DNA of 64,000 bases from Actinomyces sp. zg-332 (GTDB lineage Bacteria > Actinomycetota > Actinomycetes > Actinomycetales > Actinomycetaceae), in the NCBI RefSeq assembly GCF_011751945.2, contig NZ_CP064951.1:868001-932000 (forward strand), given 5' to 3'. Below are positions 1 through 9,480 of the stretch, piece after piece. The stretch's first letter is position 1. The number at the start of each line of letters is the position of its first letter. The position numbers and the translations under genes are program-made. The notes under the pieces are model-generated. The model was not told the DNA's origin and did not search any database. It saw nothing but the letters and a program-made list of their open reading frames with translations.

Positions 1-2429
1 TTTTTCTTTTGCAACTGGTCAATTTTTTTGTATATTCTATATAGTTTTTCGTGAGTTCCTTCAAAACTTCTAGCATATTTTTTAGTCATACGACGTGAAG
101 AGTTTTTTCTTCCGCTATATATACAAGCACTTATGAGGCACGCTAAAACACTTGGCTCTATATCTTCAAATATTCCCTCTGATATCGCTTGCGTAACTAG
201 TAAATCGTTTTCGGAGTATACTTCAGAAAGCATATATCCTTTTTCTGTCAGCTGATAATTTTCATCGATATATCCCATCTTTTCTAGAACTTGCATAATA
301 TTAGTAAATAGCTTAGAAATATTACCAGTTTCGAGGTCAATAAGTCTCTCGTAGTGACTTATATTATCGCTGTGTTCTTTATATTTTCGATAGCTGTTTA
401 AATGATCACGTTTATCTGGACAGTTATTACACTCATGTTGGTAAATCTTATTTTCTAGGTCAGATAGACGTTTAATGTCTTTAGTTTGTGCTTTTTCTGG
501 TGTTTTGTATTTAAAAGTATCTTTTTTCCTGACTATTTTTTGCAAAATCATACCCAGTTTTTTAGCTGATTTTACATTATAAAATGCCTCGTATAAAAGG
601 TGTTGATCATCTATTTTTAGCTCATGTTTATGAATTTGTGTCACAAATGCAACCATATTGTCTTGTAAGCTATCTAAAAAGATTTTCTTCTTATTACCTT
701 TTTCTGTTACTACTGTGAAAAAAGAGTTACCTCTACTCGTTGGTTTTGCAATGGCAATACCGTATTTTCTATGTCTACCTTTTTTATAGGTAAAAATTGC
801 TCCTACCTTACAGTATTCATCTAAGAAGATTTCGTTATATTGCTTTTGTCTTAAGAATTTCTCATATTTTAACTTAGACTGTTCTTTTGAAAGCTTTGTT
901 TTTAACTCAGCATATTCTAAAAAATTACCTTTAGAACAACTCAAAGTGTTTAAAAATTTATCAGCTAGTTTTTCTTCTTTTTTGATTTTCTGAACATAAG
1001 CTGTAATTGACTCATTTCCCTGGAATTGCGCAAAAGACGATCTCAACAAGTCTTCTACTTCTTGAGGTGAAAAAGTCTTTAACAGGTTAGCGACCATGTT
1101 GTATGTAGGTTTGAACACTGAATTTAACTCATAATCCCTACTTGTAGCTAGTTCAAAGTAGTCTTCTACCTCAGCACTGCCATCGTATACTACGACAACA
1201 TTTCCTAAAGTATCTATTCCTCTACGTCCTGCCCTACCAGCTAATTGAGTAAACTCTATTGGAGAAAGCATTACGTGTGCCTTGCCATTCCAAGTATATA
1301 AGCTTTCTAAAATCACAGTTTTTGCTGGCATATTTACACCAAGAGCTAGAGTTCCTGTTGCAAATACAACTTTTATGAGTCCATCAGCAAATAATCTTTC
1401 AACAAATTCTTTCATTATTGGTAGCAAACCAGCATGGTGAGTAGCATACCCATTTATCAAGCATTTTGCCCATTTGTGTAGATTTAAGTTTTTATGGTCT
1501 GTCTTATCAATATTTTCATAGAAAACTTGAAAGCGTTCTTGAATTAGTACTTTCTCTTCGTCAGTTGTAAGATCTATTTTTTTATCTAGACATACATTCA
1601 TTGCTTCTTCACAATTAGCTCTCGAGAAAATAAAGAAAATAGCCGGTAACATTGATTTTTCAGCAAGCAAAGAAACAATTTTATGGCGAGGTAAAATTTG
1701 TGGTCTAAATCTACGATAGGTATGGTCAGCTGGAACTTTCTGTATAGCATTAAGCAAAGAATCATTTATTTCTAAAGCAGTTCTTTTACCTAAAGTATCA
1801 ACGCTTTTTCCCTCAGCAAATAAATCGTATATTTTATTTCCAACCAGCATTTTTTGGTACAAAGGCACAGGTCTATGGCTAGTTTCAATTAGTTCACAAG
1901 AGTAACGACATTGTCTAATCCAGTTAGCAAATTGTTTAGAGTTAGATATCGTAGCAGATAAAGCTACTATCTGTACCTTATAATCCAGATGAATTATTAT
2001 TTCTTCCCATATAGGTCCTCGAAATTCATCAGATAAATAATGCACTTCATCTAGTATTACTGAAGATAAGTTTTCTAAACGCTTAGAGTTTTCATAAATC
2101 ATATTACGCAATACTTCAGTAGTCATTACAACTATTTGCGCGTCAGGATTTATTGCGATATCACCAGTTAATAGGCCTACTTTTACCTCACCATGTTCTT
2201 GTAACAATTCTCTATATTTTTGGTTACTTAAAGCTTTAATTGGTGTGGTATAAAAAACTTTTTTATTTTCACATATTGCTTTGTGTATAGAAAATTGAGC
2301 AACAACAGTTTTACCGCTACCAGTTGGAGCACAAACTAAAACGTTATCATTTTGGGTAATTTTTTCTATAGCTTCTTTTTGAAATTTATCTAAAGTAAAT
2401 TTTAGAGTTGTTTCAAAACTTTTAATCAT
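1..2429 (-). CDS. helY: Ski2/Mtr4-type DEAD/DEAH RNA helicase, HelY-like (3' end outside the window)
   Basis: I translated this frame by hand. It is open from ATG 2429 to the left edge (about 809 codons), so the C-terminus is missing. Motifs in order: Walker A APTGSGKT (about residue 34), motif Ia TPIKALSNQKY, motif II DEVHYL (DEVH box), motif III SATISN, ATHHAGLLP, motif V ATGTLALGVNMPAKT and motif VI QLAGRAGRRG. This set is diagnostic of Ski2-like helicases. The actinobacterial HelY branch is thought to act in RNA turnover or processing. After the helicase core comes a long Lys-rich region, as in HelY. The start overlaps the stop of the upstream 99-residue gene by 8 bases, so the two are probably co-transcribed and translationally coupled. 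Family assignment is firm; the biological role is inferred. Confidence 0.9.
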   Translation of the reverse strand, partial: MIKSFETTLKFTLDKFQKEAIEKITQNDNVLVCAPTGSGKTVVAQFSIHKAICENKKVFYTTPIKALSNQKYRELLQEHGEVKVGLLTGDIAINPDAQIVVMTTEVLRNMIYENSKRLENLSSVILDEVHYLSDEFRGPIWEEIIIHLDYKVQIVALSATISNSKQFANWIRQCRYSCELIETSHRPVPLYQKMLVGNKIYDLFAEGKSVDTLGKRTALEINDSLLNAIQKVPADHTYRRFRPQILPRHKIVSLLAEKSMLPAIFFIFSRANCEEAMNVCLDKKIDLTTDEEKVLIQERFQVFYENIDKTDHKNLNLHKWAKCLINGYATHHAGLLPIMKEFVERLFADGLIKVVFATGTLALGVNMPAKTVILESLYTWNGKAHVMLSPIEFTQLAGRAGRRGIDTLGNVVVVYDGSAEVEDYFELATSRDYELNSVFKPTYNMVANLLKTFSPQEVEDLLRSSFAQFQGNESITAYVQKIKKEEKLADKFLNTLSCSKGNFLEYAELKTKLSKEQSKLKYEKFLRQKQYNEIFLDEYCKVGAIFTYKKGRHRKYGIAIAKPTSRGNSFFTVVTEKGNKKKIFLDSLQDNMVAFVTQIHKHELKIDDQHLLYEAFYNVKSAKKLGMILQKIVRKKDTFKYKTPEKAQTKDIKRLSDLENKIYQHECNNCPDKRDHLNSYRKYKEHSDNISHYERLIDLETGNISKLFTNIMQVLEKMGYIDENYQLTEKGYMLSEVYSENDLLVTQAISEGIFEDIEPSVLACLISACIYSGRKNSSRRMTKKYARSFEGTHEKLYRIYKKIDQLQKK

Positions 2430-2721
2430 CCATCAATCCGTATCTACGCCATCTATTAACTACACGTGCGAGTCTATTATATTTTCGTTCCAGTCTTATA
2501 GTTTTTATTTCAATTCGTTTACGTCTTTGCATATTTTTATAATTTGAATCAGCAACTACACCAACTTTATATTCGGGTAAATCTTTACCTGCTTTAGATT
2601 CTTTTTCATTAGAATCAAATATTTTTAAGATTCCTATAAGCTTCATAACAATTTTATACAAAAGGTATATAGGGGTAACTATTGCTAGCACTACTAGAGT
2701 TATCCATATAGCTGTCCACAT
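2422..2721 (-). CDS. Small membrane-anchored protein of unknown function
   Basis: 99 residues. One strongly hydrophobic segment (about residues 5-27) is followed by a highly basic, Arg/Lys-rich tail, which predicts a single-pass membrane protein with its basic tail in the cytoplasm. I do not recognise a family. Its end overlaps the helicase start by 8 bases. This tight overlap, rather than homology, is the main reason to believe it is real. It may tether the helicase or RNA to the membrane, but that is speculation. Confidence 0.6.
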   Translation of the reverse strand: MWTAIWITLVVLAIVTPIYLLYKIVMKLIGILKIFDSNEKESKAGKDLPEYKVGVVADSNYKNMQRRKRIEIKTIRLERKYNRLARVVNRWRRYGLMDD

Positions 2722-2905
2722 ATTTTACCTCTTATATTTGAAACATTTTATATAACTTTGAATAGAATCAACTCATTATATTTTACACAATAATTCGTCA
2801 AAGTTTTATATTGAAAAGAGTATATCTAAGTTATTTGAATTCTTATTGGCAAAACTCATGCTACTTCGTCAAATAATTCATACTACTTCTTGTTAGAATA
2901 GTTAC

Positions 2906-4051
2906 ATGATTTATAGAAAAGTTGAAGTAACAAAAATAATATCAAACACAGATGAATGCTTTGAGTTAGAAACTACTGTTGTAGACGAATACAATGGTGG
3001 GAATGCCAAAGTCTTATGCAATGGTCACATTTTGAAAGTCATGGCTTATAAAAGCATTATTGACACTGTGAAAATTGGTGATAGCTTACTAGTTGAAGCT
3101 AGTGCTGTTGCTAAAAAGTTGGGAACTGGTGGTCTAGCTTTTGCCGTAACTAACTTTGATGCTGATTTTACTGATAAAATGCCAGAAATAGGCCATATTG
3201 TCAAAGCTCGTTACTCTCCTTTTCAACATATGGTCATGAGTATTGAAGAGCAAGATAGCCCTTATCACGATGTTATTAAATCTAAATCTTCTATTGAAGG
3301 GTTGCCAGTAATCGTAGCTGATTTGCATTCAGCTTTGCCTAGTGTTTTAGCTGGTATTTATGCTTCAGATCCTAAGGCTAAAGTAGTGTACGTAATGCCA
3401 GATGGAGCTGGACTACCTATTGCTTTCTCAAAAAACGTCGCTGTTTTGAAAGAGAAAAACTGGATTTATAAAACCATTACTTGTGGGCAGGCATATGGTG
3501 GAGATGGTGAAACTATAAATATTTACACAGCTTTACTTGCAGCTAAATACGTTTACAATGCTGATGTTGTAATCGTTACTCAAGGACCTGGAAATGCTGG
3601 CACAGGCACACATTTTGGTTTCTCGGGTATGCAATGTGCTGATATTTTCAACGCTATTGGTGTTTTAAAAGGTACGCCTATCGGAGTATTACGTCTTTCT
3701 AACGGTGATTTGCGTGAACGCCATTACGGTGTTTCTCACCACTGTTTAACCACCATTTGCGAAGCAACTTACGTACCTGTACACTTACCTATACCTACAT
3801 TTGATGGGGAAAATAAGTTTGAAAAAGAATTAGGTAAAGATTTTTATAACCTATGTATAAAGAAAATAGAAAAAGCACTTATTACATCTTTATCTAAACA
3901 TTCTTTGGTACCTTTTGCCTCTAAAAGTATTTATGAAGATTTATGCAATGTTCCTGTAAAACTATCTACTATGGGAAGGAACCTCGAGCAAGATTACTCA
4001 GCTTTTGCTGCAGGGTATGCTAGTGGGTTTTTTGCTATGACCTTGAAATAA
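2906..4051 (+). CDS. DUF3866 family protein
   Basis: 381 residues, close to the usual DUF3866 length. The central part has the conserved stretches VYVMPDGAGLPIAFS (about 168-182), TCGQAYGGDGE (about 195-205) and VTQGPGNAGTGTHFGFSG (about 224-241), which mark this actinobacterial family. An N-terminal beta-rich segment (about 1-75) precedes it. There is no signal peptide or membrane segment, so it is cytosolic. The function of DUF3866 is not established. It is transcribed divergently from the small membrane gene and converges on DUF3145, with a hairpin between them. Confidence 0.85.
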   Translation: MIYRKVEVTKIISNTDECFELETTVVDEYNGGNAKVLCNGHILKVMAYKSIIDTVKIGDSLLVEASAVAKKLGTGGLAFAVTNFDADFTDKMPEIGHIVKARYSPFQHMVMSIEEQDSPYHDVIKSKSSIEGLPVIVADLHSALPSVLAGIYASDPKAKVVYVMPDGAGLPIAFSKNVAVLKEKNWIYKTITCGQAYGGDGETINIYTALLAAKYVYNADVVIVTQGPGNAGTGTHFGFSGMQCADIFNAIGVLKGTPIGVLRLSNGDLRERHYGVSHHCLTTICEATYVPVHLPIPTFDGENKFEKELGKDFYNLCIKKIEKALITSLSKHSLVPFASKSIYEDLCNVPVKLSTMGRNLEQDYSAFAAGYASGFFAMTLK

Positions 4052-4102
4052 AATCGTAATACTTCAGTAGGTCTTTGTTATGGTTGCACACAATAAAATT
4101 AT

Positions 4103-4169
4103 TTCGTGGCAACTATAGAACTTTTTTACTAAAAGCTTACATAATAATTCTTATGTGAGCTACCACGAA
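4103..4169. terminator. Nested hairpin between convergent genes, probable bidirectional terminator
   Basis: The inner stem pairs 4135-4144 with 4151-4160 (10 bp with one G-T wobble, 6-base loop). The outer arms 4103-4109 and 4163-4169 (TTCGTGG/CCACGAA) close around it. The site lies between the convergent DUF3866 and DUF3145 genes, where a shared terminator is expected. The U-tracts are weak. Confidence 0.5.
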
Positions 4170-4204
4170 TTTTAAGATTATTTCCCCACGTTAAAGGTGA
4201 AAAA

Positions 4205-4708
4205 CTACTCAGTCCTATGTAACCAACGCAAATTATCACCATCAGAGCCTTGTCTGAAAGGTTCAAGTTCTTCATCCCAAGCATTACCTAGCGCTAATTT
4301 TAATTCGTGTATCATACGCTTAGGGTCATCTTGGTATTCAAGTACAGCCCTCACTCTGTTTTCAGAAATAAGCATGTTCCCATTTCTGTCCATTTGGGAG
4401 TAGAAAATTCCAAGTTCAGGAGTATGAACCCATCTTCCCCCATCTGTCAGCAAAGTAGGTTCTTCAGTTATTTCATAGCGTAAATGCTCCCACCCTCGAA
4501 GAGCAGAAGCTAACTTTGCTCCGGTAGCAACTTGCCCTATCCAAGAATGCTCAGTTCTATAAACTTTTTCATCTATACTCTGTTTAGTCCACTGTAGCTT
4601 TATCTCAGTTTCAAGCACATGACTTATAGCCCATTCAATGTGAGGACATAACGCTCGTGGAGTTGAATGTATAAAAATGACTCCACGAGTAAGTGAATTT
4701 TTATTCAT
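4205..4708 (-). CDS. DUF3145 family protein
   Basis: 167 residues. The N-terminus (TRGVIFIHSTPRALCPHIEW, about 8-27), the middle (GQVATGAKLASALRGWEHLRYE, about 58-79) and GIFYSQMDRNGNM match DUF3145, a family essentially limited to Actinobacteria, so this gene helps place the organism. It is cytosolic with no known enzymatic motif. It sits 38 bases downstream of tyrS on the same strand and may be co-transcribed with it. Function unknown. Confidence 0.85.
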   Translation of the reverse strand: MNKNSLTRGVIFIHSTPRALCPHIEWAISHVLETEIKLQWTKQSIDEKVYRTEHSWIGQVATGAKLASALRGWEHLRYEITEEPTLLTDGGRWVHTPELGIFYSQMDRNGNMLISENRVRAVLEYQDDPKRMIHELKLALGNAWDEELEPFRQGSDGDNLRWLHRTE

Positions 4709-4746
4709 AAGTTTTCATTTCTCGCGGAGTCCTTCAAATAGAGTTT

Positions 4747-6009
4747 CTAGTTTTGTATCTCAACAACTGCTAAATTACGCTTGCCTTTACGAATTAACGC
4801 AATTTGTCCGCCTAGTAAGTCATCTTCAGTCAATGTGTAGTCTTCATCAGTGACTTTTTCGTTATTTAGATATGCTCCACCTGAAGCTATTGTTCTACGT
4901 GCTGCTGAACGACCTTTTTCTAGTCCTGTTTCAACTAGCATATCAACCATATTAGCTCCAATACTGCATTTACCCTTAGGGAGCTGTTCAGTTGCACTTA
5001 TAAGAGTTTGAGGATTAATTCCTTTCAAGTCTCCACTTCCCCAAAGGGCTGTAGAAGCATTGATAACTTCATCACATTCTTCTTTACCATGCACCATTGT
5101 TGTAACTTCTTTAGCAAGTAGTTTTTGAGCTGCACGTAAATGTGGACGCTGGCTAACTTCTTCTTCCATTTGAGCAATAGTATCTCTATCTACAAATGTG
5201 AAAACCTTTAGGAAGTTTACGACATCGCTATCTTCAGCACCCATCCAGAACTGGTAGAAAGCATATGGACTTAATAGTTCTGGGTTTAGCCATATTGCTC
5301 CACCCTCACTCTTACCAAATTTAGTACCATCAGATTTAGTGATAAGTGGTGTTGTAAGAACATGAACGCTTTTACCTTCAGTTTTACGAATCAAATCCAT
5401 ACCTGATACTAGGTTACCCCACTGGTCATTACCACCTGTTTGTAATACACAGTTATAGCGTTTGAATAGTTCTAAGTAGTCATTTCCTTGCAAAATTTGG
5501 TAAGAAAATTCTGTGTAAGAAATGCCTTCTTCTGATTTAAGTCTTCTTGCAACGTTATCTTTAGCCAGCATAGTACCTAGTCTAAAATGCTTACCTAGGT
5601 CTCGTAGCAAATTAATTGCTGAAAGTTCGCTAATCCACTCGTAGTTATTTACCATACGTACAGCATTATCGCCATCGAAGCTTAAAAACTTACCAATTTG
5701 CTCACGTAATTTTTCAGCCCATTGGCTAACGATTTCTGATGGATTTAGAGTTCTTTCACCAGACATTCTTGGGTCACCAATTAAACCAGTTCCACCACCA
5801 ACAAGTGCTATAGGTTTATGACCAGCATTTTGAAGATGTTTCATAAGAACTAGCTGTACTAAATGCCCATGATGTAAAGATGCAGCAGTAGGGTCAAAGC
5901 CACAATAAAATGTGATAGATCCCTCATTTAGAAGCTTAGACAATTCATCAATATCTGTGTGTTGGGCTACTAGTCCACGCCATTTCAATTCTTCTAAGAG
6001 ATCAGTCAC
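4747..6009 (-). CDS. tyrS: Tyrosyl-tRNA synthetase
   Basis: 420 residues, the normal bacterial TyrRS length. The class I signatures are present: the HIGH-like HHGH at residues 46-49 and the KMSKS-like KFGKS at about 231-235, with the tyrosine-pocket stretch YTEFSYQILQGNDYLEL between them. An S4 RNA-binding domain (RSAARRTIASGGAYLNN) closes the C-terminus. It charges tRNA-Tyr in the cytosol. argR lies 148 bases upstream on the same strand and DUF3145 follows closely. I found no T-box in the upstream gap, unlike at ileS. Confidence 0.97.
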   Translation of the reverse strand: MTDLLEELKWRGLVAQHTDIDELSKLLNEGSITFYCGFDPTAASLHHGHLVQLVLMKHLQNAGHKPIALVGGGTGLIGDPRMSGERTLNPSEIVSQWAEKLREQIGKFLSFDGDNAVRMVNNYEWISELSAINLLRDLGKHFRLGTMLAKDNVARRLKSEEGISYTEFSYQILQGNDYLELFKRYNCVLQTGGNDQWGNLVSGMDLIRKTEGKSVHVLTTPLITKSDGTKFGKSEGGAIWLNPELLSPYAFYQFWMGAEDSDVVNFLKVFTFVDRDTIAQMEEEVSQRPHLRAAQKLLAKEVTTMVHGKEECDEVINASTALWGSGDLKGINPQTLISATEQLPKGKCSIGANMVDMLVETGLEKGRSAARRTIASGGAYLNNEKVTDEDYTLTEDDLLGGQIALIRKGKRNLAVVEIQN

Positions 6010-6157
6010 AATATTACCTTCCAGTTTTTAAAATATACCTCTATATGATATCTAAATATATTTATTAAAATCTAGTCACACAATACCAAAGACAGAGTAT
6101 TAAGGAATAAAGATACTACAACTTTTGAATTATATTATTCTAATTAGAAAGTTGGAG

Positions 6158-6667
6158 TTATACTGCAGGTTCAGCCAGCCTCAACAAATAATCTCTAACT
6201 TTATTAGCAACTATTTCACTTCTACAGATCATAATAACTGTATTATCACCTGCTAGACATCCGAGAACATCGTCCAATACAGCAGCATCAATTGCTCCTG
6301 CAAGCAAATTCGCACCACCATTAGGAGTACTTAAAACTAAAATATTTCCAGCGATGTCACCACCCACCAGTAGTTCCTGACACCAACGCTTGAGTTTATA
6401 AGAAGGCGATTCTTCTAAATTCCAGCTTTGCTGATGTATATGTGGAACTGCCTCAGGCATACTATAAACGTTTTCACCAGATATATTGCGAATCTTAGTT
6501 GCACGCATTTCAAGCAAGTCTCTAGATAATGTAGCTTGAGTGGCAACTACGCCCTCTTCACGCAAAGCTTCACATAATTCTTTTTGCGAACGAATTGGCC
6601 TATTTGAGAGAATTTGAGTAATCATGGAATGTCTAGTAGCTTTTGTAACTGGAATTGCAGAGCTCAT
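6158..6667 (-). CDS. argR: Arginine repressor
   Basis: 169 residues. The N-terminal winged helix-turn-helix (about 12-75: RHSMITQILSNRPIRSQKEL, then ATQATLSRDLLEMRATKIR) is the DNA-binding domain. The C-terminal oligomerisation and arginine-binding domain carries GNILVLSTPNGGANLLAGAI and GCLAGDNTVIMI, matching the conserved GTIAGDDT motif. ArgR hexamers bind paired ARG boxes when arginine is present. No arginine biosynthetic gene adjoins it here, although argR commonly sits with arg genes in Actinobacteria. A plausible target in this window is the ABC transporter at 55.4 kb. A TATAAT hexamer lies about 40 bases upstream of the start on the minus strand. Confidence 0.95.
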   Translation of the reverse strand: MSSAIPVTKATRHSMITQILSNRPIRSQKELCEALREEGVVATQATLSRDLLEMRATKIRNISGENVYSMPEAVPHIHQQSWNLEESPSYKLKRWCQELLVGGDIAGNILVLSTPNGGANLLAGAIDAAVLDDVLGCLAGDNTVIMICRSEIVANKVRDYLLRLAEPAV

Positions 6668-7194
6668 AACACACCTCTCAAATATAAAAAGATTTCAATA
6701 TATATTATACAGTTTTTAAGATATAGATACGTCAAATATCATACTTAAAACTTATTTTAATTATCTTTATACTATATTTACGACACAAGTAGTAAACAGA
6801 ATTTTCTTAATATTTTAATATATTTTTTAAGAATCATTTATTTACTGAGTGTATCTATAAAAAGTTAACAATTTCTTATAAAAGTCTTAATAGTTTATTA
6901 CTAGAAACTCTTCCTTTCACAGGATAAGACATCCCTACCACAGGTTGCAATAGGTCAAAATTTTTCTAAACTCATTATCTCTACAAAGTAATATATGTTT
7001 TATAATCGCTAAATTTATAAATTTTACAAATTTTATTTTTATTCATCTTAAATTCATTTAAGAAAAATAATATTGAGTCATCAAGAAAATCAAAGGAATA
7101 AAAAATATTCCAAAGACAGGTAAGTATCTAAACAAATAGAGATAACTACCTAAACTAAATAATCCTAATAAAAATCAAATAAAGGGAAAAGAAA
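6668..7194. other. Divergent intergenic region between argR and the PepSY gene
   Basis: No credible ORF on either strand. The sequence is very AT-rich. It must hold the argR promoter (minus strand, TATAAT near 6705) and the promoter of the PepSY gene. The clear ribosome-binding site AAAGGGAAAAG precedes ATG 7195. I see no strong hairpin. Confidence 0.5.
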
Positions 7195-7734
7195 ATGAAA
7201 AAAATTACTAAAAAGCAAAAAGTTGCAATTGGGGCGATTGCTGCTCTAGCAGTACTTGGTATCGGAGGATCAAGCATTGCAATAGCAAATATGGATAACT
7301 CTTTTCCAGGAAAGCCTGTTGTCACACAAAACGTAAAAATAAGCATGAAAAAAGCAGAGAGCATAGCTTTGAAAGAAGTAACCAATGGGCAAATAATACA
7401 GACAGAGCTTGTACAGAAAAATATTCCAGTGTATGAAATTATAGTAAAACAAGGCAATTTAGAAAAACAAATTGAAATTAACGCAAATACTGGGAAAATA
7501 ACTGCTAAACGTTCAGGAAGCGCTATTCGGATGAATCACGAAATGGGACACCACCCAGAAAAAGGCATGAGAGGCGGTAAACACCACCATGATCATATGC
7601 CTGCACCTGCTCCTAAAAATCAGCTTTCCCCTTCTTCTAGTAGCAAAGAGGAAAATACTCAGAATCAAGGAGACGAGCAGGGAAAAAATAAGACTTCCGA
7701 TACTGAACAGAATAAAAATCCAGAAAACCGCTAA
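7195..7734 (+). CDS. Exported or anchored PepSY-domain protein with a His-rich tail
   Basis: 179 residues. A basic N-terminus and hydrophobic segment (about 1-31, AIGAIAALAVLGIGGSSIAIA) form a signal peptide or membrane anchor. One PepSY domain follows (about 48-106, with KKAESIALKEV and NANTGKITAK). The tail is rich in His and Met (HEMGHHPEKGM, GGKHHHDHM) and then in Ser, Gln, Glu and Asn, which suggests metal binding outside the membrane (inference). PepSY domains are often linked to regulation of peptidases or sensors at the surface. It lies 1.1 kb upstream of a two-component system on the same strand, so it may be a target or accessory sensor. Good RBS at 7183-7188. Confidence 0.8.
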   Translation: MKKITKKQKVAIGAIAALAVLGIGGSSIAIANMDNSFPGKPVVTQNVKISMKKAESIALKEVTNGQIIQTELVQKNIPVYEIIVKQGNLEKQIEINANTGKITAKRSGSAIRMNHEMGHHPEKGMRGGKHHHDHMPAPAPKNQLSPSSSSKEENTQNQGDEQGKNKTSDTEQNKNPENR

Positions 7735-7844
7735 ATATAGTAATTTTGATAGTGTCTCTGGGATAGTAATTACTAAGCTAAGCTTTAAATATGTAGTACG
7801 CGCTTATTCATAAAACACGAATTTCTCCTTGTCCTCGTGTATAA

Positions 7845-7873
7845 AACTATGGCTACTTTTAGTAGCCATAGTT
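7845..7873 (+). terminator. Perfect 12-bp hairpin, probable terminator of the PepSY gene
   Basis: Arms 7845-7856 and 7862-7873 (AACTATGGCTAC/GTAGCCATAGTT) with a 5-base loop. It lies 110 bases after the PepSY stop and 31 bases before the next small gene. It lacks a good T-run, so it could instead be an attenuator or mRNA-stability element in the leader of that gene. Confidence 0.55.
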
Positions 7874-7904
7874 GAATAAGAGATTGAACCTAAAGGATAT
7901 GACA

Positions 7905-8120
7905 ATGACGAAGCTAACAAAGAAAAAGAAAACAATTATAGGAACAATTGCTGGAATAAGTTTACTAGGATTTAGTGGAACAAACTTAGCTATGGCAACT
8001 TCAGGAACAACGCTTCCTCAAGTTATGCAGGAAATAAGCCATTTTTATCACGAAAATAGGGCAGAGCAAACCCCAGTGCCTACATCACAAGAAACAGATA
8101 GCGACACTGATATAGTGTAA
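7905..8120 (+). CDS. Short exported protein, apparently a truncated paralog of the PepSY protein
   Basis: 71 residues from ATG 7905, chosen because AAAGGA (7892-7896) is well spaced from it. A TTG further upstream would lie inside the hairpin. The N-terminus (KLTKKKKTIIGTIAGISLLG, ending SGTNLAMA) parallels that of the upstream PepSY protein (KKITKKQKVAIGAIAALAVL), which suggests a tandem duplication. The PepSY domain is absent here: after the signal segment there are only about 40 polar residues ending in an Asp-rich tail. It is either a decayed copy or a small exported peptide. No family recognised. Confidence 0.55.
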   Translation: MTKLTKKKKTIIGTIAGISLLGFSGTNLAMATSGTTLPQVMQEISHFYHENRAEQTPVPTSQETDSDTDIV

Positions 8121-8381
8121 AGTTGCAAATATAAAACATTTACATAAATGCAACAAAAGTACATAGATAAACTTCAAATAATTGTTGCTTTTATAGCTTG
8201 AAAATAATATGAAAAAATATCTTATAGCTGATAAAAATCAACAAAATTATCTAAGACGTCATTATAAAACTGGGAAACACCTTATTCCTCAATATTACTA
8301 TTCATCGTAAGTCTAGGTTATAAGTGCTTTCCTAAACTATAAACGAATAATATTAAAAGAGTATCAAATCAGTAGGTAAAA

Positions 8382-8543
8382 ATGAGTAAAAAAATCCAGA
8401 AAAAGGTTACGTTACCAATAACAGTGATAGTGATAACAATACTGACAGCATTAGTTGGAAAAAAGAAAAACGAAGTGAAAACGTCATTGTATAAAGAATC
8501 TAAAAGAAAAAACCTGGTAAAAGATTACGTACTAGCTTACTGA
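8382..8543 (+). CDS. 53-residue basic peptide with one hydrophobic segment (hypothetical)
   Basis: ATG 8382 follows AGTAGG with 6-base spacing. The product starts MSKKIQKKVTLPITVIVITI, again a basic head plus a hydrophobic stretch (about 9-26), then a very basic tail (GKKKNEVK, KESKRKN). It is the third consecutive short gene with this head architecture upstream of the two-component system. It could be a remnant of a third PepSY-like copy. The sequence is AT-rich, so chance is not excluded. Confidence 0.35.
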   Translation: MSKKIQKKVTLPITVIVITILTALVGKKKNEVKTSLYKESKRKNLVKDYVLAY

Positions 8544-8699
8544 GACTAGTGAGAATTTTCATTCTAAGATTGGTAAAACTATTCATATATAACACTTATT
8601 CCCCTAAAGCCTCTAGAGTCGTAGACGTAGAAAGGAAAAATATCGAAAAAACATAGAGCATTAAACTATAAAAAATAAATATTCTTCTCTTATACCCCT

Positions 8700-8740
8700 A
8701 AGTAGGTTCAAACATAAAACACTAATGTTTGAACCTACTT
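8700..8740 (+). terminator. Perfect 16-bp inverted repeat ahead of the two-component operon
   Basis: Arms 8700-8715 and 8725-8740 (AAGTAGGTTCAAACAT/ATGTTTGAACCTACTT) with a 9-base loop. It lies 65 bases upstream of the response-regulator start. It most likely terminates transcription from the small-protein genes, isolating the regulator operon. A TATAAT at about 8770 (CATATATAATAG) could be the operon's -10 element, immediately downstream of the hairpin. Confidence 0.6.
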
Positions 8741-8805
8741 TACTTGAGCATTAAAAATAGACAAATCATATATAATAGTTGATAAGATTTTACTTTGGGA
8801 CCAAA

Positions 8806-9480
8806 ATGAAAATATTAGTAGTAGAAGACGAAAAAGACTTAAACCGAATAATTGCTAAACTATTACAGAAAAAAGACTACGTTGTAGACAGCGCTTACGA
8901 TGGTATAGAAGCCTTACACTACATTAAAACATCCTCTTACGATGCAATAATCATGGACGTAATGATGCCCAAACTTGACGGATATAAAACTGTTGACCAA
9001 ATACGTCTATCTCAAAATAATACACCAATAATAATGCTAACAGCACGTGATAGTTTAAGTGACAAAATCAACGGGTTAAATTTGGGCGCAGACGATTACC
9101 TAGTAAAACCTTTTGAATTTGACGAACTACTTGCCCGTCTGAACGCATTAATCCGCAGAAAATATGGCAATGCTACTACTAAATTAACAACACAAGACCT
9201 CATAGTAGATACTTCTAACAAAACTGTTATGCGAAATAATGTAGCAATAAATCTAACTGCAAAAGAATATAAAGTATTAGAATACCTATTACAAAACAAA
9301 AACCGTATAGTTTCAAGAGAACAAATACGACAAAGCGTGTGGGATTATGACAATGAAGCAGAGTCAAACGTTATAGATGTGCTTATAAAAAATATAAGAA
9401 AGAAAATAGATATCAATAATTCTAATACAATAATACATACAAAACGAGGGCTAGGCTATGTCATTAAAGAAACTAACTAA
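8806..9480 (+). CDS. OmpR/PhoB-family response regulator
   Basis: 224 residues from ATG 8806. The reading frame extends upstream to a TTG at 8779, but family members begin at MKILVVEDE and GGGAC precedes this ATG. The receiver domain (1-120) has acidic pocket E7/D8, phospho-acceptor D51 in MDVMMP, T79 in LTARD and K102 in VKPFEF. The C-terminal winged helix (about 130-222) has LTAKEYKVLEYLLQNKNRIV and the wing sequence TKRGLGYVI. It is a transcription factor activated by the downstream kinase, whose gene overlaps it by 23 bases. Likely targets are the small exported proteins just upstream (inference). Confidence 0.95.
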   Translation: MKILVVEDEKDLNRIIAKLLQKKDYVVDSAYDGIEALHYIKTSSYDAIIMDVMMPKLDGYKTVDQIRLSQNNTPIIMLTARDSLSDKINGLNLGADDYLVKPFEFDELLARLNALIRRKYGNATTKLTTQDLIVDTSNKTVMRNNVAINLTAKEYKVLEYLLQNKNRIVSREQIRQSVWDYDNEAESNVIDVLIKNIRKKIDINNSNTIIHTKRGLGYVIKETN